A stretch of DNA of 64,000 nucleotides from an uncultured bacterium (GTDB taxonomy: Bacteria > Bacillota > Clostridia > Lachnospirales > Lachnospiraceae), in the NCBI GenBank assembly GCA_947073545.1, contig CAMTMP010000017.1, positions 1 through 64,000 of the forward strand. The letters are read 5' to 3'. Under the pieces are notes generated by a model. The model made no database searches and was not told the DNA's origin. It saw only the letters and a program-made list of their open reading frames with translations. Numbering within the stretch: the stretch's first letter is position 1; every line of letters begins with the position of its first letter. A program made the translations under genes and the position numbers. Positions 26,284 to 34,969 of the stretch are shown in pieces.

Positions 26284-26667
26284 ATGGATATGGTGAAAGC
26301 CGGGGTGGTCGGCGTGGTCGGGGTGCTGATTGCAGTGTCCTTAAAGAGTCATAAGGCGGAATACAGCGCTTATGTGGCACTTGCTGTCTGTTTTGTGATG
26401 ATGGAATATATCATGCGCTATTTTATGCAGATATTGTCGGGGATGGAGATGCTGCGGGGGTATCTGCAGGATAATTACACGTATCTTGCGCTGCTTTTAA
26501 AGGCTGTGGGAGCCACCTACGCCTGCGAGTTCTGCGCGGGAATCTGTAAGGACGCGGGATATGCCGGCGTGGCGGGACAGGTCGAGATGCTGGGTAAACT
26601 TTACATTCTCTCTATGGGAATGCCGGTGCTGTTTTCTCTGATGGAGAGCATACAATCAATCATATAA
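26284..26667 (+). CDS. spoIIIAD: stage III sporulation protein AD
   Basis: 127-aa membrane protein with four hydrophobic segments. The family stretch LLLKAVGATYACEFCAGICKDAG is clear (broken here by residues not quoted), followed by LGKLYILSMGMPVLFSLME. A 65-bp gap upstream holds only the ribosome binding site GGAGGG. Part of the SpoIIIA membrane complex. Confidence 0.95.
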   Translation: MDMVKAGVVGVVGVLIAVSLKSHKAEYSAYVALAVCFVMMEYIMRYFMQILSGMEMLRGYLQDNYTYLALLLKAVGATYACEFCAGICKDAGYAGVAGQVEMLGKLYILSMGMPVLFSLMESIQSII

Positions 26668-26683
26668 GAGAGGGGCGAGGCGG

Positions 26684-27754
26684 ATGGGATCACTGGAGAG
26701 TGCTCTCGTATGGGAGCAGATGGAGATGGATGCGGTTGCCAGAGATTTCGACAGGCTGTTTCCCGCTTACTCTTTTGACGGGGAGGCGGTGCTTGCCGAC
26801 ATTATGAGCGGCCAGATCTGGGAGGCGGTTAAGAAACTGTGCGGCGGCATATCGAGCGCTGTCCTGTTTCAAAAAGAAGAATTTCGATCGTTATTTTTTA
26901 CTGTTTTGGTGCTGGGCGTGGCGGCGGCTCTTTTCTCCAATTTTGCCGATTTGTTCCACGACCATCAGGTGTCGGATATCGCTTTCTATTTTGTATATTT
27001 GTTGTTGATTGCGGTGCTCTTAAAATTTTTTGTACAGACGGCGGATGAGGTGAAGGAAATTTTAAACGGTGTGATCACTTTTGTCAGGCTTTACATTCCC
27101 ACTTACATGCTGGCTGTGGGCGGCGCTTCGGGAGCAGTCTCCGCTACGATGTATTATCAGCTCTTTCTGGCGGCGGTCTATCTGATTGAGAGGGGATATC
27201 TCTTGGTGCTGGTCCCGTTTGTTTACGTATATATTTTGCTGTCGGTGATCAACGGTATCTGGATGGATGAAAAACTTGTTTTGCTTTTAGAACTTGTGGA
27301 GAAACTGATAAAGGGCAGCCTAAAAGCGTCTGTCTGGCTGATTACGGGATTTAGTCTGATGCAGTCGATGATATCACCCGTTATTGATTCTTTGCAGTCG
27401 TCTGCAGTCAAAAAGGCGCTTTCCGCCATGCCGGGAATCGGCGGACTGACGGAAGGGATGTTTGAGATGGTGCTTGGGTCTGCTGTTCTGGTCAGAAACA
27501 GTCTGGGGCTTTTTATGACATTTGTGCTGATTGCGGTTTGTGCCGCACCCATTCTGAAAATCGCCGTGGCAACATGTGTGATGAAGCTGAGTGCGGCGAT
27601 GATCGGCATCATCAGCGATAAACGCCTGACAAACTGCGCAAGCAGAGTGGGAGAGGGGCATTTGATGCTTTTGCGGATTGCGCTGACTACTGTGGGAATG
27701 TTTATGATTCAGGCGGCCATCATCAGTTATTCCACAGGACAGGCTTTGCGCTGA
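26684..27754 (+). CDS. spoIIIAE: stage III sporulation protein AE
   Basis: 356-aa polytopic membrane protein, somewhat shorter than the roughly 400 aa of Bacillus, mainly at the N terminus. It has about seven hydrophobic segments, ADIMSGQIWEAVKKL near the start, and family blocks VRLYIPTYMLAVGGASG and KLSAAMIGIISDKRLT. It is a predicted channel-like component of the SpoIIIA complex. No obvious signal peptide is seen at the chosen start, which has GAGGGGCGAGG upstream. Confidence 0.93.
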   Translation: MGSLESALVWEQMEMDAVARDFDRLFPAYSFDGEAVLADIMSGQIWEAVKKLCGGISSAVLFQKEEFRSLFFTVLVLGVAAALFSNFADLFHDHQVSDIAFYFVYLLLIAVLLKFFVQTADEVKEILNGVITFVRLYIPTYMLAVGGASGAVSATMYYQLFLAAVYLIERGYLLVLVPFVYVYILLSVINGIWMDEKLVLLLELVEKLIKGSLKASVWLITGFSLMQSMISPVIDSLQSSAVKKALSAMPGIGGLTEGMFEMVLGSAVLVRNSLGLFMTFVLIAVCAAPILKIAVATCVMKLSAAMIGIISDKRLTNCASRVGEGHLMLLRIALTTVGMFMIQAAIISYSTGQALR

Positions 27755-27768
27755 ACGGAGGTGGCGGA

Positions 27769-28344
27769 ATGCTTGACACGATCAGAGAGATCGGTATTTT
27801 TATGATTGCGGCGCAGGCAGTCGTACATTTTGCGCCGGGGAAACAGTACGAAAAGTATATCAAATCCGTTTCGGGCATTATCATACTTCTGCTTTTTTTG
27901 AAACCTGTTTTACAGCTTGCCGGAGCGGCGTGGGAGGAGCCGCAGATTCTTTTGGAGAGATGGGGGGAGTTTACGGATACGCCTGATTTTTCGGAAGAAA
28001 TGCGGACGGATGGTGTGGCGGGAGAAGTGGCTGACAGGATGGGGGCAAAGATAAAGGAACGGCTAAACCGGGAACTAGAAACGGACGCATATTTTGTAAG
28101 CAATGCTGCCATCCGGTTTATACAGGAACAGGATACGGAGGGAAGTGCGCTTTTGCCGGAGGTTGAAATTTGGATGCAAGAGAGAGCGGAGGAGGAAGAA
28201 GGTGGAAAGATCGGGATTGAAAAAATTGTGATCGGACAGTCGCGGGAATCGACGCGGGAGGCAGATTTTGCGTCATATCGAAAGCGGTTTGCCATGCTTT
28301 TGGGAATAGAGGAAGAAAGAGTGGAGGTGAGGCTGGATGGGTGA
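27769..28344 (+). CDS. spoIIIAF: stage III sporulation protein AF
   Basis: 191 aa. Two N-terminal membrane segments (about 7-25 and 37-53) are followed by a ring-building-motif-like extracellular domain ending FAMLLGIEEERVEVRL, the expected C-terminal signature. Located between AE and AG with an 8-bp overlap into AG. Forms part of the multi-ring channel between mother cell and forespore. Confidence 0.92.
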   Translation: MLDTIREIGIFMIAAQAVVHFAPGKQYEKYIKSVSGIIILLLFLKPVLQLAGAAWEEPQILLERWGEFTDTPDFSEEMRTDGVAGEVADRMGAKIKERLNRELETDAYFVSNAAIRFIQEQDTEGSALLPEVEIWMQERAEEEEGGKIGIEKIVIGQSRESTREADFASYRKRFAMLLGIEEERVEVRLDG

Positions 28345-28948
28345 GGGTAAGAAGTTTTTTGAGCGGATAAGCGGCGGGAAAAAGCTCAGAAAGGATCAAT
28401 GCCTGATTCTGGTTCTGGCAGGTGCACTGCTTTGTGTGATTTCCCTGCCTGTGGAAAAAGAAAAAACAAAGTCCGGTTTATTGGACAGCTCCAACGCTAT
28501 AATCAAAAGCGAACATACGTTTGAAGAAGAAAAAAGCACGGACTACGTGACGTGCTGGGAGGAGAAACTGGAGGAGAGTCTGCGGTGCGTGGAGGGAGCG
28601 GGAAAGGTCAAAGTCCTGCTCTATGTGGGGGAATCAGAGGAAATGATCCTGGCCAGAGACGGCGCCGAGGAAATTTCTGATACGACGGAGACAGATGCGT
28701 CGGGAGGGACACGTCATATATCGGAGAGCAGAACGGATCAGACGGTTGTCCGTACGGTGGATGAACGGGGGCAGAATGTGCCGCTTGTGGTCAAGACTGC
28801 GGCCCCCGGCGTGGAGGGCGTTGTGGTGATTGCACAGGGGGCGGACCGTGCACAGGTGCGCAGGGACATATTCGAAGCGATTCAGGTATTATTTGATGTA
28901 GACATGAATAGAATATCAATAATTAAAATGAAAACAAATAATCAGTGA
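28337..28948 (+). CDS. spoIIIAG: stage III sporulation protein AG
   Basis: 203 aa with one N-terminal membrane helix (QCLILVLAGALLCVISLPV) and a ring-forming extracellular domain. Family blocks are LRCVEGAGKVKVLLYVGESEE and, near the end, AAPGVEGVVVIAQGAD followed by IFEAIQVLFDVD (split from the first). In B. subtilis this protein builds a large oligomeric ring. Confidence 0.95.
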   Translation: MGEGKKFFERISGGKKLRKDQCLILVLAGALLCVISLPVEKEKTKSGLLDSSNAIIKSEHTFEEEKSTDYVTCWEEKLEESLRCVEGAGKVKVLLYVGESEEMILARDGAEEISDTTETDASGGTRHISESRTDQTVVRTVDERGQNVPLVVKTAAPGVEGVVVIAQGADRAQVRRDIFEAIQVLFDVDMNRISIIKMKTNNQ

Positions 28949-28961
28949 AGGGGAGAAGAAA

Positions 28962-29672
28962 TTGAAGAATATGATTAAGAAGAACCAGATGATGATTACG
29001 GCGCTGGCCATTATGATCGCGGTGGCGGGGTACTTGAATTTTGCAGGTACAAAGGTGACGGACGAGGATCTTATGAGTGTGAGCGGGGAAATGGGGGCGA
29101 CCGGACTTACGCAGGAGGACGCGGAGGCGGAATATGCGGCGCTTTTGGATTTGTCGGAAGAGGATATCGAGCAGGCGGCCGGCGATATAGAAAGTCTGGA
29201 CAGTGATGTGACCATGGCAGAGAGCGGAAGCGTGGACGAGGAACTGGCGAAGGCGCTTGCGGAGGAACAGATGGATGAGGTGCCCGGCGAGGCGGTATTT
29301 ACATCGGCGGAGACGTCGCCCGCCCTTTCCGGCGCGAAGCTCGAGAAAGAACAGACGCGGCTGCAGAATAAAGAGACGCTTTTGGAGATCATCAATAATG
29401 CCAATATCAGCGAAACCCAGAAGCAGGAGGCCGTAAGCAGCATGATCTCTATGACGGACATTGCGGAGAAGGAGACGGCGGCGGAGATTCTGCTAGAGGC
29501 GAAAGGCTTTGATGACGCCATTGTCAGCATAGACGGGGACAGTGTGGACGTGGTGGTAAATACGGCGGAGCTTTCCGAGGCACAGCGCGCCCAGATCGAG
29601 GACATTGTTATTCGTAAGACCGGCGTGAGTGCGGATGCGGTTGTGATCAGTACGGTAAATTCTGACGAGTGA
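28962..29672 (+). CDS. spoIIIAH: stage III sporulation protein AH
   Basis: 236-aa single-pass protein (membrane helix about 8-25) with a C-terminal ring-building motif domain that contacts SpoIIQ in the intermembrane space. The TTG start at 28962 has GGGGAG 6 bp upstream; ATG 28971 is the alternative. The acidic linker (about 35-120) is long. The conserved AEILLEAKGFDDAIVSID and VVNTAELSEAQRAQIEDIV stretches confirm the family. Last gene of the operon. Confidence 0.94.
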   Translation: MKNMIKKNQMMITALAIMIAVAGYLNFAGTKVTDEDLMSVSGEMGATGLTQEDAEAEYAALLDLSEEDIEQAAGDIESLDSDVTMAESGSVDEELAKALAEEQMDEVPGEAVFTSAETSPALSGAKLEKEQTRLQNKETLLEIINNANISETQKQEAVSSMISMTDIAEKETAAEILLEAKGFDDAIVSIDGDSVDVVVNTAELSEAQRAQIEDIVIRKTGVSADAVVISTVNSDE

Positions 29673-29699
29673 CCAGTGCCGGAATAATTCCTGTGTGCA

Positions 29700-29726
29700 T
29701 TGTGAAGGGTTTTATGATACTATAGT
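29700..29726 (+). promoter_or_regulatory. probable promoter for prfC
   Basis: TTGTGA (29700-29705), a 15-bp spacer and TATAGT (29721-29726). The spacer is short, but the -10 is good and it is the only plausible box between spoIIIAH and prfC. Confidence 0.4.
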
Positions 29727-29747
29727 AAAGTATGGATTTTCGGGCGG

Positions 29748-29766
29748 CCGGGGCAGCAGGCCCCGG
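29748..29766 (+). promoter_or_regulatory. GC-rich hairpin in the prfC leader
   Basis: CCGGGGC (29748-29754), loop AGCAG, GCCCCGG (29760-29766). All seven pairs are G-C. There is no T-run, so it is not a standard terminator; it lies between the predicted start of transcription and the GTG start and may affect translation or decay. Confidence 0.5.
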
Positions 29767-29813
29767 GCGTGCCGGTGCATCTATGCGGTAGAAAAGCAGT
29801 GGAGGATAAAAAC

Positions 29814-31406
29814 GTGGGAACATATGCGGAGGAAATAAACAGAAGAAGAACTTTTGCGATCATCTCGCACCCGGATGCGGGAAAGACAACCCTTACAGAG
29901 AAATTTCTGCTGTATGGGGGAGCGATCAATCTGGCGGGCAGTGTCAAAGGAAAGGCTACGGCCAGACATGCGGTTTCCGACTGGATGCAGATAGAGAAGG
30001 AGAGAGGTATTTCCGTCACCTCGTCCGTGCTTCAGTTTTCCTATGACGGATTCTGTATCAATATTTTGGATACGCCGGGGCATCAGGACTTTTCGGAGGA
30101 CACGTACAGAACGCTGATGGCGGCGGATTCGGCGGTGATGGTGATAGACGCCTCCAAGGGTGTGGAGGCACAGACACGTAAACTTTTTAAAGTATGCGTG
30201 ATGCGCCATATCCCGATCTTTACCTTTATCAATAAGATGGACAGGGATGCCAACGATACCTTTGCGCTTCTCGACGATATCGAGAAGGAGCTGGGAATCG
30301 CCACCTGCCCGGTGAACTGGCCCATCGGTTCCGGAAAGAACTTTAAGGGTGTTTACGAGCGGGAGAGCGGGTGCGTGATCACTTACGCCGATACGGAGAA
30401 GGGAACGAAAGAGGGACATGCCACTAAGATTCCGTTCTCAGAGAAGGAGAATCTGGCGGCCCAGATCGGGGAAGACTATTTATCGACGCTTTCCGATGAG
30501 ATCGAGCTTTTGGACGGTGCCAGCGCGCCTTTTGATTTAGAGCAGATTCAGGCGGGTAATCTTACGCCTGTGTTTTTCGGGTCGGCGCTCACGAATTTCG
30601 GTGTGGAAATCTTTTTACAGCACTTTTTGAAGCTGACGACCACGCCGCTGCCCCGAAGGGCGGATATCGGTTTGATCGATCCGGTGGCACATGATTTCTC
30701 GGCTTTTGTCTTTAAGATTCAGGCAAACATGAACAAGGCGCATCGGGACAGAATCGCGTTTATGCGTATCTGTTCGGGCAGATTTGATGTGAATGAAGAG
30801 GTCAGGCATGTGCAGGGAGGTCGGGTGATGCGTCTGTCACAGCCCCAGCAGATCATGGCCGACGAGCGCAAAATTTTAAGCGAGGCCTACGCGGGAGACA
30901 TCATTGGCGTGTTTGACCCGGGCATTTTTTCCATAGGCGATACCGTCTGTATGCCGGGCGAGCAGTTTGCCTATGAGGGGATACCGACCTTTGCGCCAGA
31001 ACATTTCGCGAGGGTCAGGCAGGTGGACACCATGAAGCGCAAGCAGTTTGTAAAAGGTATTATGCAGATTGCGCAGGAGGGTGCGATTCAGATTTTTCAG
31101 GAGTTCAATACCGGCATGGAGGAGATTATTGTAGGTGTGGTCGGTGTTCTGCAGTTCGATGTACTGAAATACCGTCTGGAAAATGAATATAACGTGGAAA
31201 TAAGGCTGGAGAACCTGCCCTATGAGTATATCCGGTGGATTGAAAATAGAGATATTGATCTGGACAAGCTGACAGGTACTTCAGATATGAAGAAAATAAA
31301 GGATTTAAAAGATAATCCGCTGCTGCTTTTTGTCAACCAGTGGAGCATCGGCATGACGGTGGAGAGAAATGAAGGACTGATTTTGTCGGAATTTGGCAGA
31401 ACGTAA
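29814..31406 (+). CDS. prfC: peptide chain release factor 3
   Basis: 530-aa translational GTPase that recycles RF1/RF2 after termination. G1 SHPDAGKTTLTEK, G3 DTPGHQDFSEDTYRT and G4 NKMDRD are present, with the RF3-specific VFFGSALTNFGVE and FAPEHFARVRQVD blocks. GTG 29814 has GGAGG 8 bp upstream and gives the standard family length; a longer in-frame extension upstream would include leader sequence. Confidence 0.96.
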   Translation: MGTYAEEINRRRTFAIISHPDAGKTTLTEKFLLYGGAINLAGSVKGKATARHAVSDWMQIEKERGISVTSSVLQFSYDGFCINILDTPGHQDFSEDTYRTLMAADSAVMVIDASKGVEAQTRKLFKVCVMRHIPIFTFINKMDRDANDTFALLDDIEKELGIATCPVNWPIGSGKNFKGVYERESGCVITYADTEKGTKEGHATKIPFSEKENLAAQIGEDYLSTLSDEIELLDGASAPFDLEQIQAGNLTPVFFGSALTNFGVEIFLQHFLKLTTTPLPRRADIGLIDPVAHDFSAFVFKIQANMNKAHRDRIAFMRICSGRFDVNEEVRHVQGGRVMRLSQPQQIMADERKILSEAYAGDIIGVFDPGIFSIGDTVCMPGEQFAYEGIPTFAPEHFARVRQVDTMKRKQFVKGIMQIAQEGAIQIFQEFNTGMEEIIVGVVGVLQFDVLKYRLENEYNVEIRLENLPYEYIRWIENRDIDLDKLTGTSDMKKIKDLKDNPLLLFVNQWSIGMTVERNEGLILSEFGRT

Positions 31407-31442
31407 GAAAGCGGAAAAGCCTGTGGGAAGGAGGGGCTGCGT

Positions 31443-32636
31443 ATGAAAAAGACAGGAATATTACTGTTTTGTATGCTGATTTTGACCGGCGCCCTTTATC
31501 TTGCGGGACGGGGACTTGCCGGGAGCGAGAGCAGTCTCTACAGGCAGGAGGACATGGCGGCAGGCGGGGAGAACGGGAATCTGCCCGAGCAGGTGCTGAC
31601 CCGGACGGATGAAGAGCTGCGGGAAGAGCAGGAGGAATGTTATGCCTTCGGAATGCTGTCCGAGGAGGAGCAGGAAGTCTATCTGGAGATTTTGGAGGCG
31701 CTCATCGATTTCCGGGAGAACGTGAGGCTTTCCAGCTGCGATAAGGAGCTGATTTCTCATGCGTTCCAGTGTGTGTTAAACGATCATCCCGAGATTTTCT
31801 ATGTGGAAGGATACAGTTATACGGAATATACGCTTGGCAGCATTCTGAAAAAGATTACTTTCACGGGCAGTTATCGGTTCAGTCCGGAGGAAGTAGCGCA
31901 GAAGCAGCGGCAGATAGAAGATTATGTAAACCAATGTCTGGCCGGAATGCCGGAAGATGCGGATGAGTATGAGAAAGTAAAGTATATCTACGAATATCTG
32001 ATCCATCATACGGATTATGATGCCTCGGCTGAGGACAGCCAAAATATATGCTCTGTCTTTTTGGAGCGCAAGTCCGTGTGTCAGGGATATGCGAAGGCGA
32101 CGCAGTATCTCCTGAATAAGGCTGGCGTATTTGCGACGCTGGTGCTTGGCCGGGTTGTGGGCGGAGAGGGACATGCGTGGAATTTGGTGCGCATCGACGG
32201 GGAATACTACTATGTGGACACCACTTGGGGGGACGCGTCCTATCAGGCGGTGGGAGGAAGCGACTATCCGGAAGAAAAGATTCCCACGATTAATTACGAC
32301 TATCTGTGTGTGACCACGGAGCAGATGGAGCTGACGCATACGCAGGAAAATGTGGTGGAGATGCCGGAGTGCACTTCCATGGATGCCAATTTTTATGTGA
32401 GAGAGGGCGTCTATTTTACGGTGTTTGACGAGGAGAAGATCGGGAAAATTTTTGCGGACAGTTATGAACGGGGGGATACCTATGTGACCCTGAAATGCGA
32501 AGGCCCGGATATCTTTCGAAAGATGCAGGAGACACTGATTGGGGAGCAGGAGGTTTTCCGCTATCTGCAATGTCCTGACAAAGCGGTATCCTATGTGGAA
32601 AACGAAAAGCAGTACAGCTTGAGCTTCTGGCTTTGA
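31443..32636 (+). CDS. exported transglutaminase-like protein
   Basis: 397 aa. An N-terminal signal segment (ILLFCMLILTGALYLAGRGL) suggests export or anchoring. The transglutaminase-like triad is visible: Cys213 in SVCQGYAKA, His244 in GHAWNLV and Asp259 in YVDTTWGD. A C-terminal domain of about 110 residues (300-397) has no recognised identity. Such proteins act as cysteine proteases or crosslinkers at the cell surface in Firmicutes; the substrate is unknown. GGAAGGAGGGG precedes the ATG. Confidence 0.85.
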   Translation: MKKTGILLFCMLILTGALYLAGRGLAGSESSLYRQEDMAAGGENGNLPEQVLTRTDEELREEQEECYAFGMLSEEEQEVYLEILEALIDFRENVRLSSCDKELISHAFQCVLNDHPEIFYVEGYSYTEYTLGSILKKITFTGSYRFSPEEVAQKQRQIEDYVNQCLAGMPEDADEYEKVKYIYEYLIHHTDYDASAEDSQNICSVFLERKSVCQGYAKATQYLLNKAGVFATLVLGRVVGGEGHAWNLVRIDGEYYYVDTTWGDASYQAVGGSDYPEEKIPTINYDYLCVTTEQMELTHTQENVVEMPECTSMDANFYVREGVYFTVFDEEKIGKIFADSYERGDTYVTLKCEGPDIFRKMQETLIGEQEVFRYLQCPDKAVSYVENEKQYSLSFWL

Positions 32637-32662
32637 TGGGACTAGGCAAGAGCGGGAAATTT

Positions 32663-32671
32663 TGATATACT
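32663..32671 (+). promoter_or_regulatory. extended -10 promoter for the asp23-nusB run
   Basis: TGATATACT (TGn plus TATACT) about 60 bp upstream of the Asp23 start. The -35 region is poor. Confidence 0.45.
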
Positions 32672-32731
32672 TAATTCAATATGGAGAAATATTGGATAAT
32701 GCGCAAAAAGCAGCGCGGAAATGAGGAAAAC

Positions 32732-33115
32732 ATGGAACAGGAAGAAACGAAGAGCGGGTACGAGTCACAGGAGGAGAAAGCCGGGACGGTAAAGATCGCG
32801 GATGATGTGGTGGCGATGATCGCCGCGCTGGCAGCCACGGAGGTGGACGGAGTTGCGGCTATGGCGGGCAACCTCACAAATGAGCTTTTGAGCCGGGTCG
32901 GCGTCAGAGGACTTTCCAAAGGAGCCAAGGTGGAAGTGTCCGGAAAAAAGGTCAAGGTAGAACTTGCGATCACCATGGAATATGGCTATAACATTCCGGC
33001 TACCTGTCAGAGAGTGCAGACGAAGGTGAAAGGCGCGATTGAGAATATGACGGGGCTGGAGGTGCTGGATGTGAACATCCGCATTGCCGGTATCAATGTG
33101 ACGAAGGAAAAATAG
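32732..33115 (+). CDS. Asp23/Gls24 family envelope stress response protein
   Basis: 127-aa alkaline-shock-like protein. The core VKIADDVVAMIAALAATEVD and the KVEVSGKKVKVELAITMEYG block are typical, as is GLEVLDVNIRIAGINV near the end. ATG 32732 has GAGGAAAA upstream; the in-frame ATG at 32681 is probably leader. The placement before nusB is conserved in Clostridia. It is thought to sit at the membrane and affect envelope homeostasis. Confidence 0.92.
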   Translation: MEQEETKSGYESQEEKAGTVKIADDVVAMIAALAATEVDGVAAMAGNLTNELLSRVGVRGLSKGAKVEVSGKKVKVELAITMEYGYNIPATCQRVQTKVKGAIENMTGLEVLDVNIRIAGINVTKEK

Positions 33116-33129
33116 GACGAGTAGAGACT

Positions 33130-33525
33130 ATGAGCAGAAGAGAATTGCGCGAACAGGTATTTAAGCTGTTGTTCCGAGTAGAATTTAATAAAATGGAGGA
33201 TATGCCGGAACAGGAGGAGCTGTTCTTTGAGGATGAGGATGCAGCAACGGACGGGGACGCAGCATATGTCTCAGAGAAATATCATAAAATTTCCGAAAAA
33301 CTGGCTGAGATAGACGCGCTTTTGAATGAGAGAGCATCCGGATGGGATACCGGAAGAATGAGTAAGGTCGATCTGACGATCCTTCGTCTGGCCGTTTATG
33401 AGATTTGTTACGACGAGGATGTTCCTACCGGCGTCGCGATTAATGAGGCGGTGGAACTTGCCAAAAAATTCGGGCAGGACGCTTCCTACGGATTCGTGAA
33501 CGGCGTTTTGGCTAAATTCGCATAA
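33130..33525 (+). CDS. nusB: transcription antitermination factor NusB
   Basis: 131-aa all-helical RNA-binding protein that works with NusE/S10 in rRNA antitermination. MSRRELREQVFKLLFRVEF and the C-terminal YDEDVPTGVAINEAVELAKK plus ASYGFVNGVLAKFA are diagnostic. An acidic insertion around residues 35-45 (DEDAATDGD) is a local variation. Tight spacing to xseA (12 bp). Confidence 0.97.
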   Translation: MSRRELREQVFKLLFRVEFNKMEDMPEQEELFFEDEDAATDGDAAYVSEKYHKISEKLAEIDALLNERASGWDTGRMSKVDLTILRLAVYEICYDEDVPTGVAINEAVELAKKFGQDASYGFVNGVLAKFA

Positions 33526-33537
33526 GGCAGGATTCGT

Positions 33538-34755
33538 ATGCAGAACGTATATACAGTGGCACAGATCAATTCTTACATCAGGAATATGTTCACACAGGAT
33601 TTTATGCTGCAGAAAGTCCGGATCAGGGGTGAGGTAAGCAACTGTAAATACCATACCTCCGGACATATTTATTTTACGCTGAAGGATGCGAAAAGTGCGA
33701 TATCATGCGTTATGTTTTCTTCTGACAGAACGGGGCTTCCTTTCCGGATGACGGAGGGACAGCAGATCATTGTAAGCGGCAGTGTGGATGTCTATGAGCG
33801 TGACGGAAAATACCAGATCTACGCCAGACAGATAGAGTTGGACGGTATCGGTGCGCTGTACGAGAAATATGAGCAGTTGAAAGCGGAGCTTGCGGAGCGG
33901 GGGATGTTTGCCGAAGAGTATAAGCGGCCGATTCCCCGCTATATCAGGGTTTTGGGCGTGGTGACGGCTGAGACGGGTGCGGCGGTGCGCGACATCATCA
34001 ATGTGGCGGCCAGAAGGAACCCATATGTGCAGGTCATTCTTTACCCGGCCATTGTACAGGGGGATGCGGCGGTACCCAGTATCATAAACGGGATTCGGGC
34101 GCTGGAGCGTCTGCGGGTGGACACCATCATTGTGGGACGGGGCGGCGGTTCCATTGAGGATCTCTGGGCCTTTAACGAGGAGGCGGTAGCACAGGCCGTA
34201 TTCGACTGCAGCATTCCGGTGATCTCCGCGGTGGGGCATGAGACAGACGTGACGATCACGGATTTTGTGGCGGATCTGCGTGCGCCTACGCCGTCTGCGG
34301 CCGCGGAGCTTGCGGTCTGCGATTTTTTTCAGTTGGAGGAGCGGATGACTGCGTATGCCTGTACCATGCAGCGTCTTTGCATGAGAACGGTACAAAGCAG
34401 CAGGAACAGGGCAGAGCAGTACGGGGTACGACTGCGATACCTAAGCCCCCTCTATATTCTGCGCACGAGAAAAACCCAGTCCGTAACGTTGGAGGAGCGC
34501 CTGCAGGCGGCAATGGAGAGAAAGCTGCAGGAGATGAGACACAGGCTTGCGCTGTATGCCGCGCAGATGAAAGGGCTTTCGCCGCTGGACAAGCTGAGTC
34601 AGGGTTACGCCTATGCGGCTGACATGGACGGAAAGACTTTATCCTCCGTGGAGCAGGTGGCGGTTGGAGAACAGATCCGGGTCTATGTAAAGGACGGCAG
34701 CCTTTTGGCGCAGGTGCAGGAGAAAGAGTATGGCGAAAAAGAAGGAAGAAGATAA
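33538..34755 (+). CDS. xseA: exodeoxyribonuclease VII large subunit
   Basis: 405 aa. An N-terminal OB fold (about 1-100, with EVSNCKYHTSGHIYFTLKD) precedes the catalytic core containing VTAETGAAVRDIINVAARRN, GRGGGSIEDLWAFNEE and AVGHETDVTITDFVADLRAP. A coiled coil follows at about 270-365. With XseB it degrades single-stranded DNA to short acid-soluble pieces. Its 3' end overlaps xseB by 26 bp, ensuring coupled synthesis. Confidence 0.96.
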   Translation: MQNVYTVAQINSYIRNMFTQDFMLQKVRIRGEVSNCKYHTSGHIYFTLKDAKSAISCVMFSSDRTGLPFRMTEGQQIIVSGSVDVYERDGKYQIYARQIELDGIGALYEKYEQLKAELAERGMFAEEYKRPIPRYIRVLGVVTAETGAAVRDIINVAARRNPYVQVILYPAIVQGDAAVPSIINGIRALERLRVDTIIVGRGGGSIEDLWAFNEEAVAQAVFDCSIPVISAVGHETDVTITDFVADLRAPTPSAAAELAVCDFFQLEERMTAYACTMQRLCMRTVQSSRNRAEQYGVRLRYLSPLYILRTRKTQSVTLEERLQAAMERKLQEMRHRLALYAAQMKGLSPLDKLSQGYAYAADMDGKTLSSVEQVAVGEQIRVYVKDGSLLAQVQEKEYGEKEGRR

Positions 34756-34969
34756 GACAGAAATAGAACAGACGTTATCATTGGAGGATGCGTTTGCACA
34801 GATAGAGGGATTGATCGGCCGGCTGGAGGCGGAGGACATTACGCTGGAGCAGTCCTTTGCGGAGTATAATCGAGGGATGGCGCTTTTGGCACAGTGCAAT
34901 GAAACCTTAGACCGGGTGGAAAAGAAAGTGCTGAAGATCAACGAGGGCGGTGGATTGGATGAATTTTAA
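34730..34969 (+). CDS. xseB: exodeoxyribonuclease VII small subunit
   Basis: 79-aa helical protein with the family core SLEDAFAQIEGLIGRLEAED followed by ITLEQSFAEYNRGM. It binds the coiled coil of XseA. The ATG lies within xseA and the stop lies within ispA, so three genes overlap in series. Confidence 0.95.
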   Translation: MAKKKEEDKTEIEQTLSLEDAFAQIEGLIGRLEAEDITLEQSFAEYNRGMALLAQCNETLDRVEKKVLKINEGGGLDEF

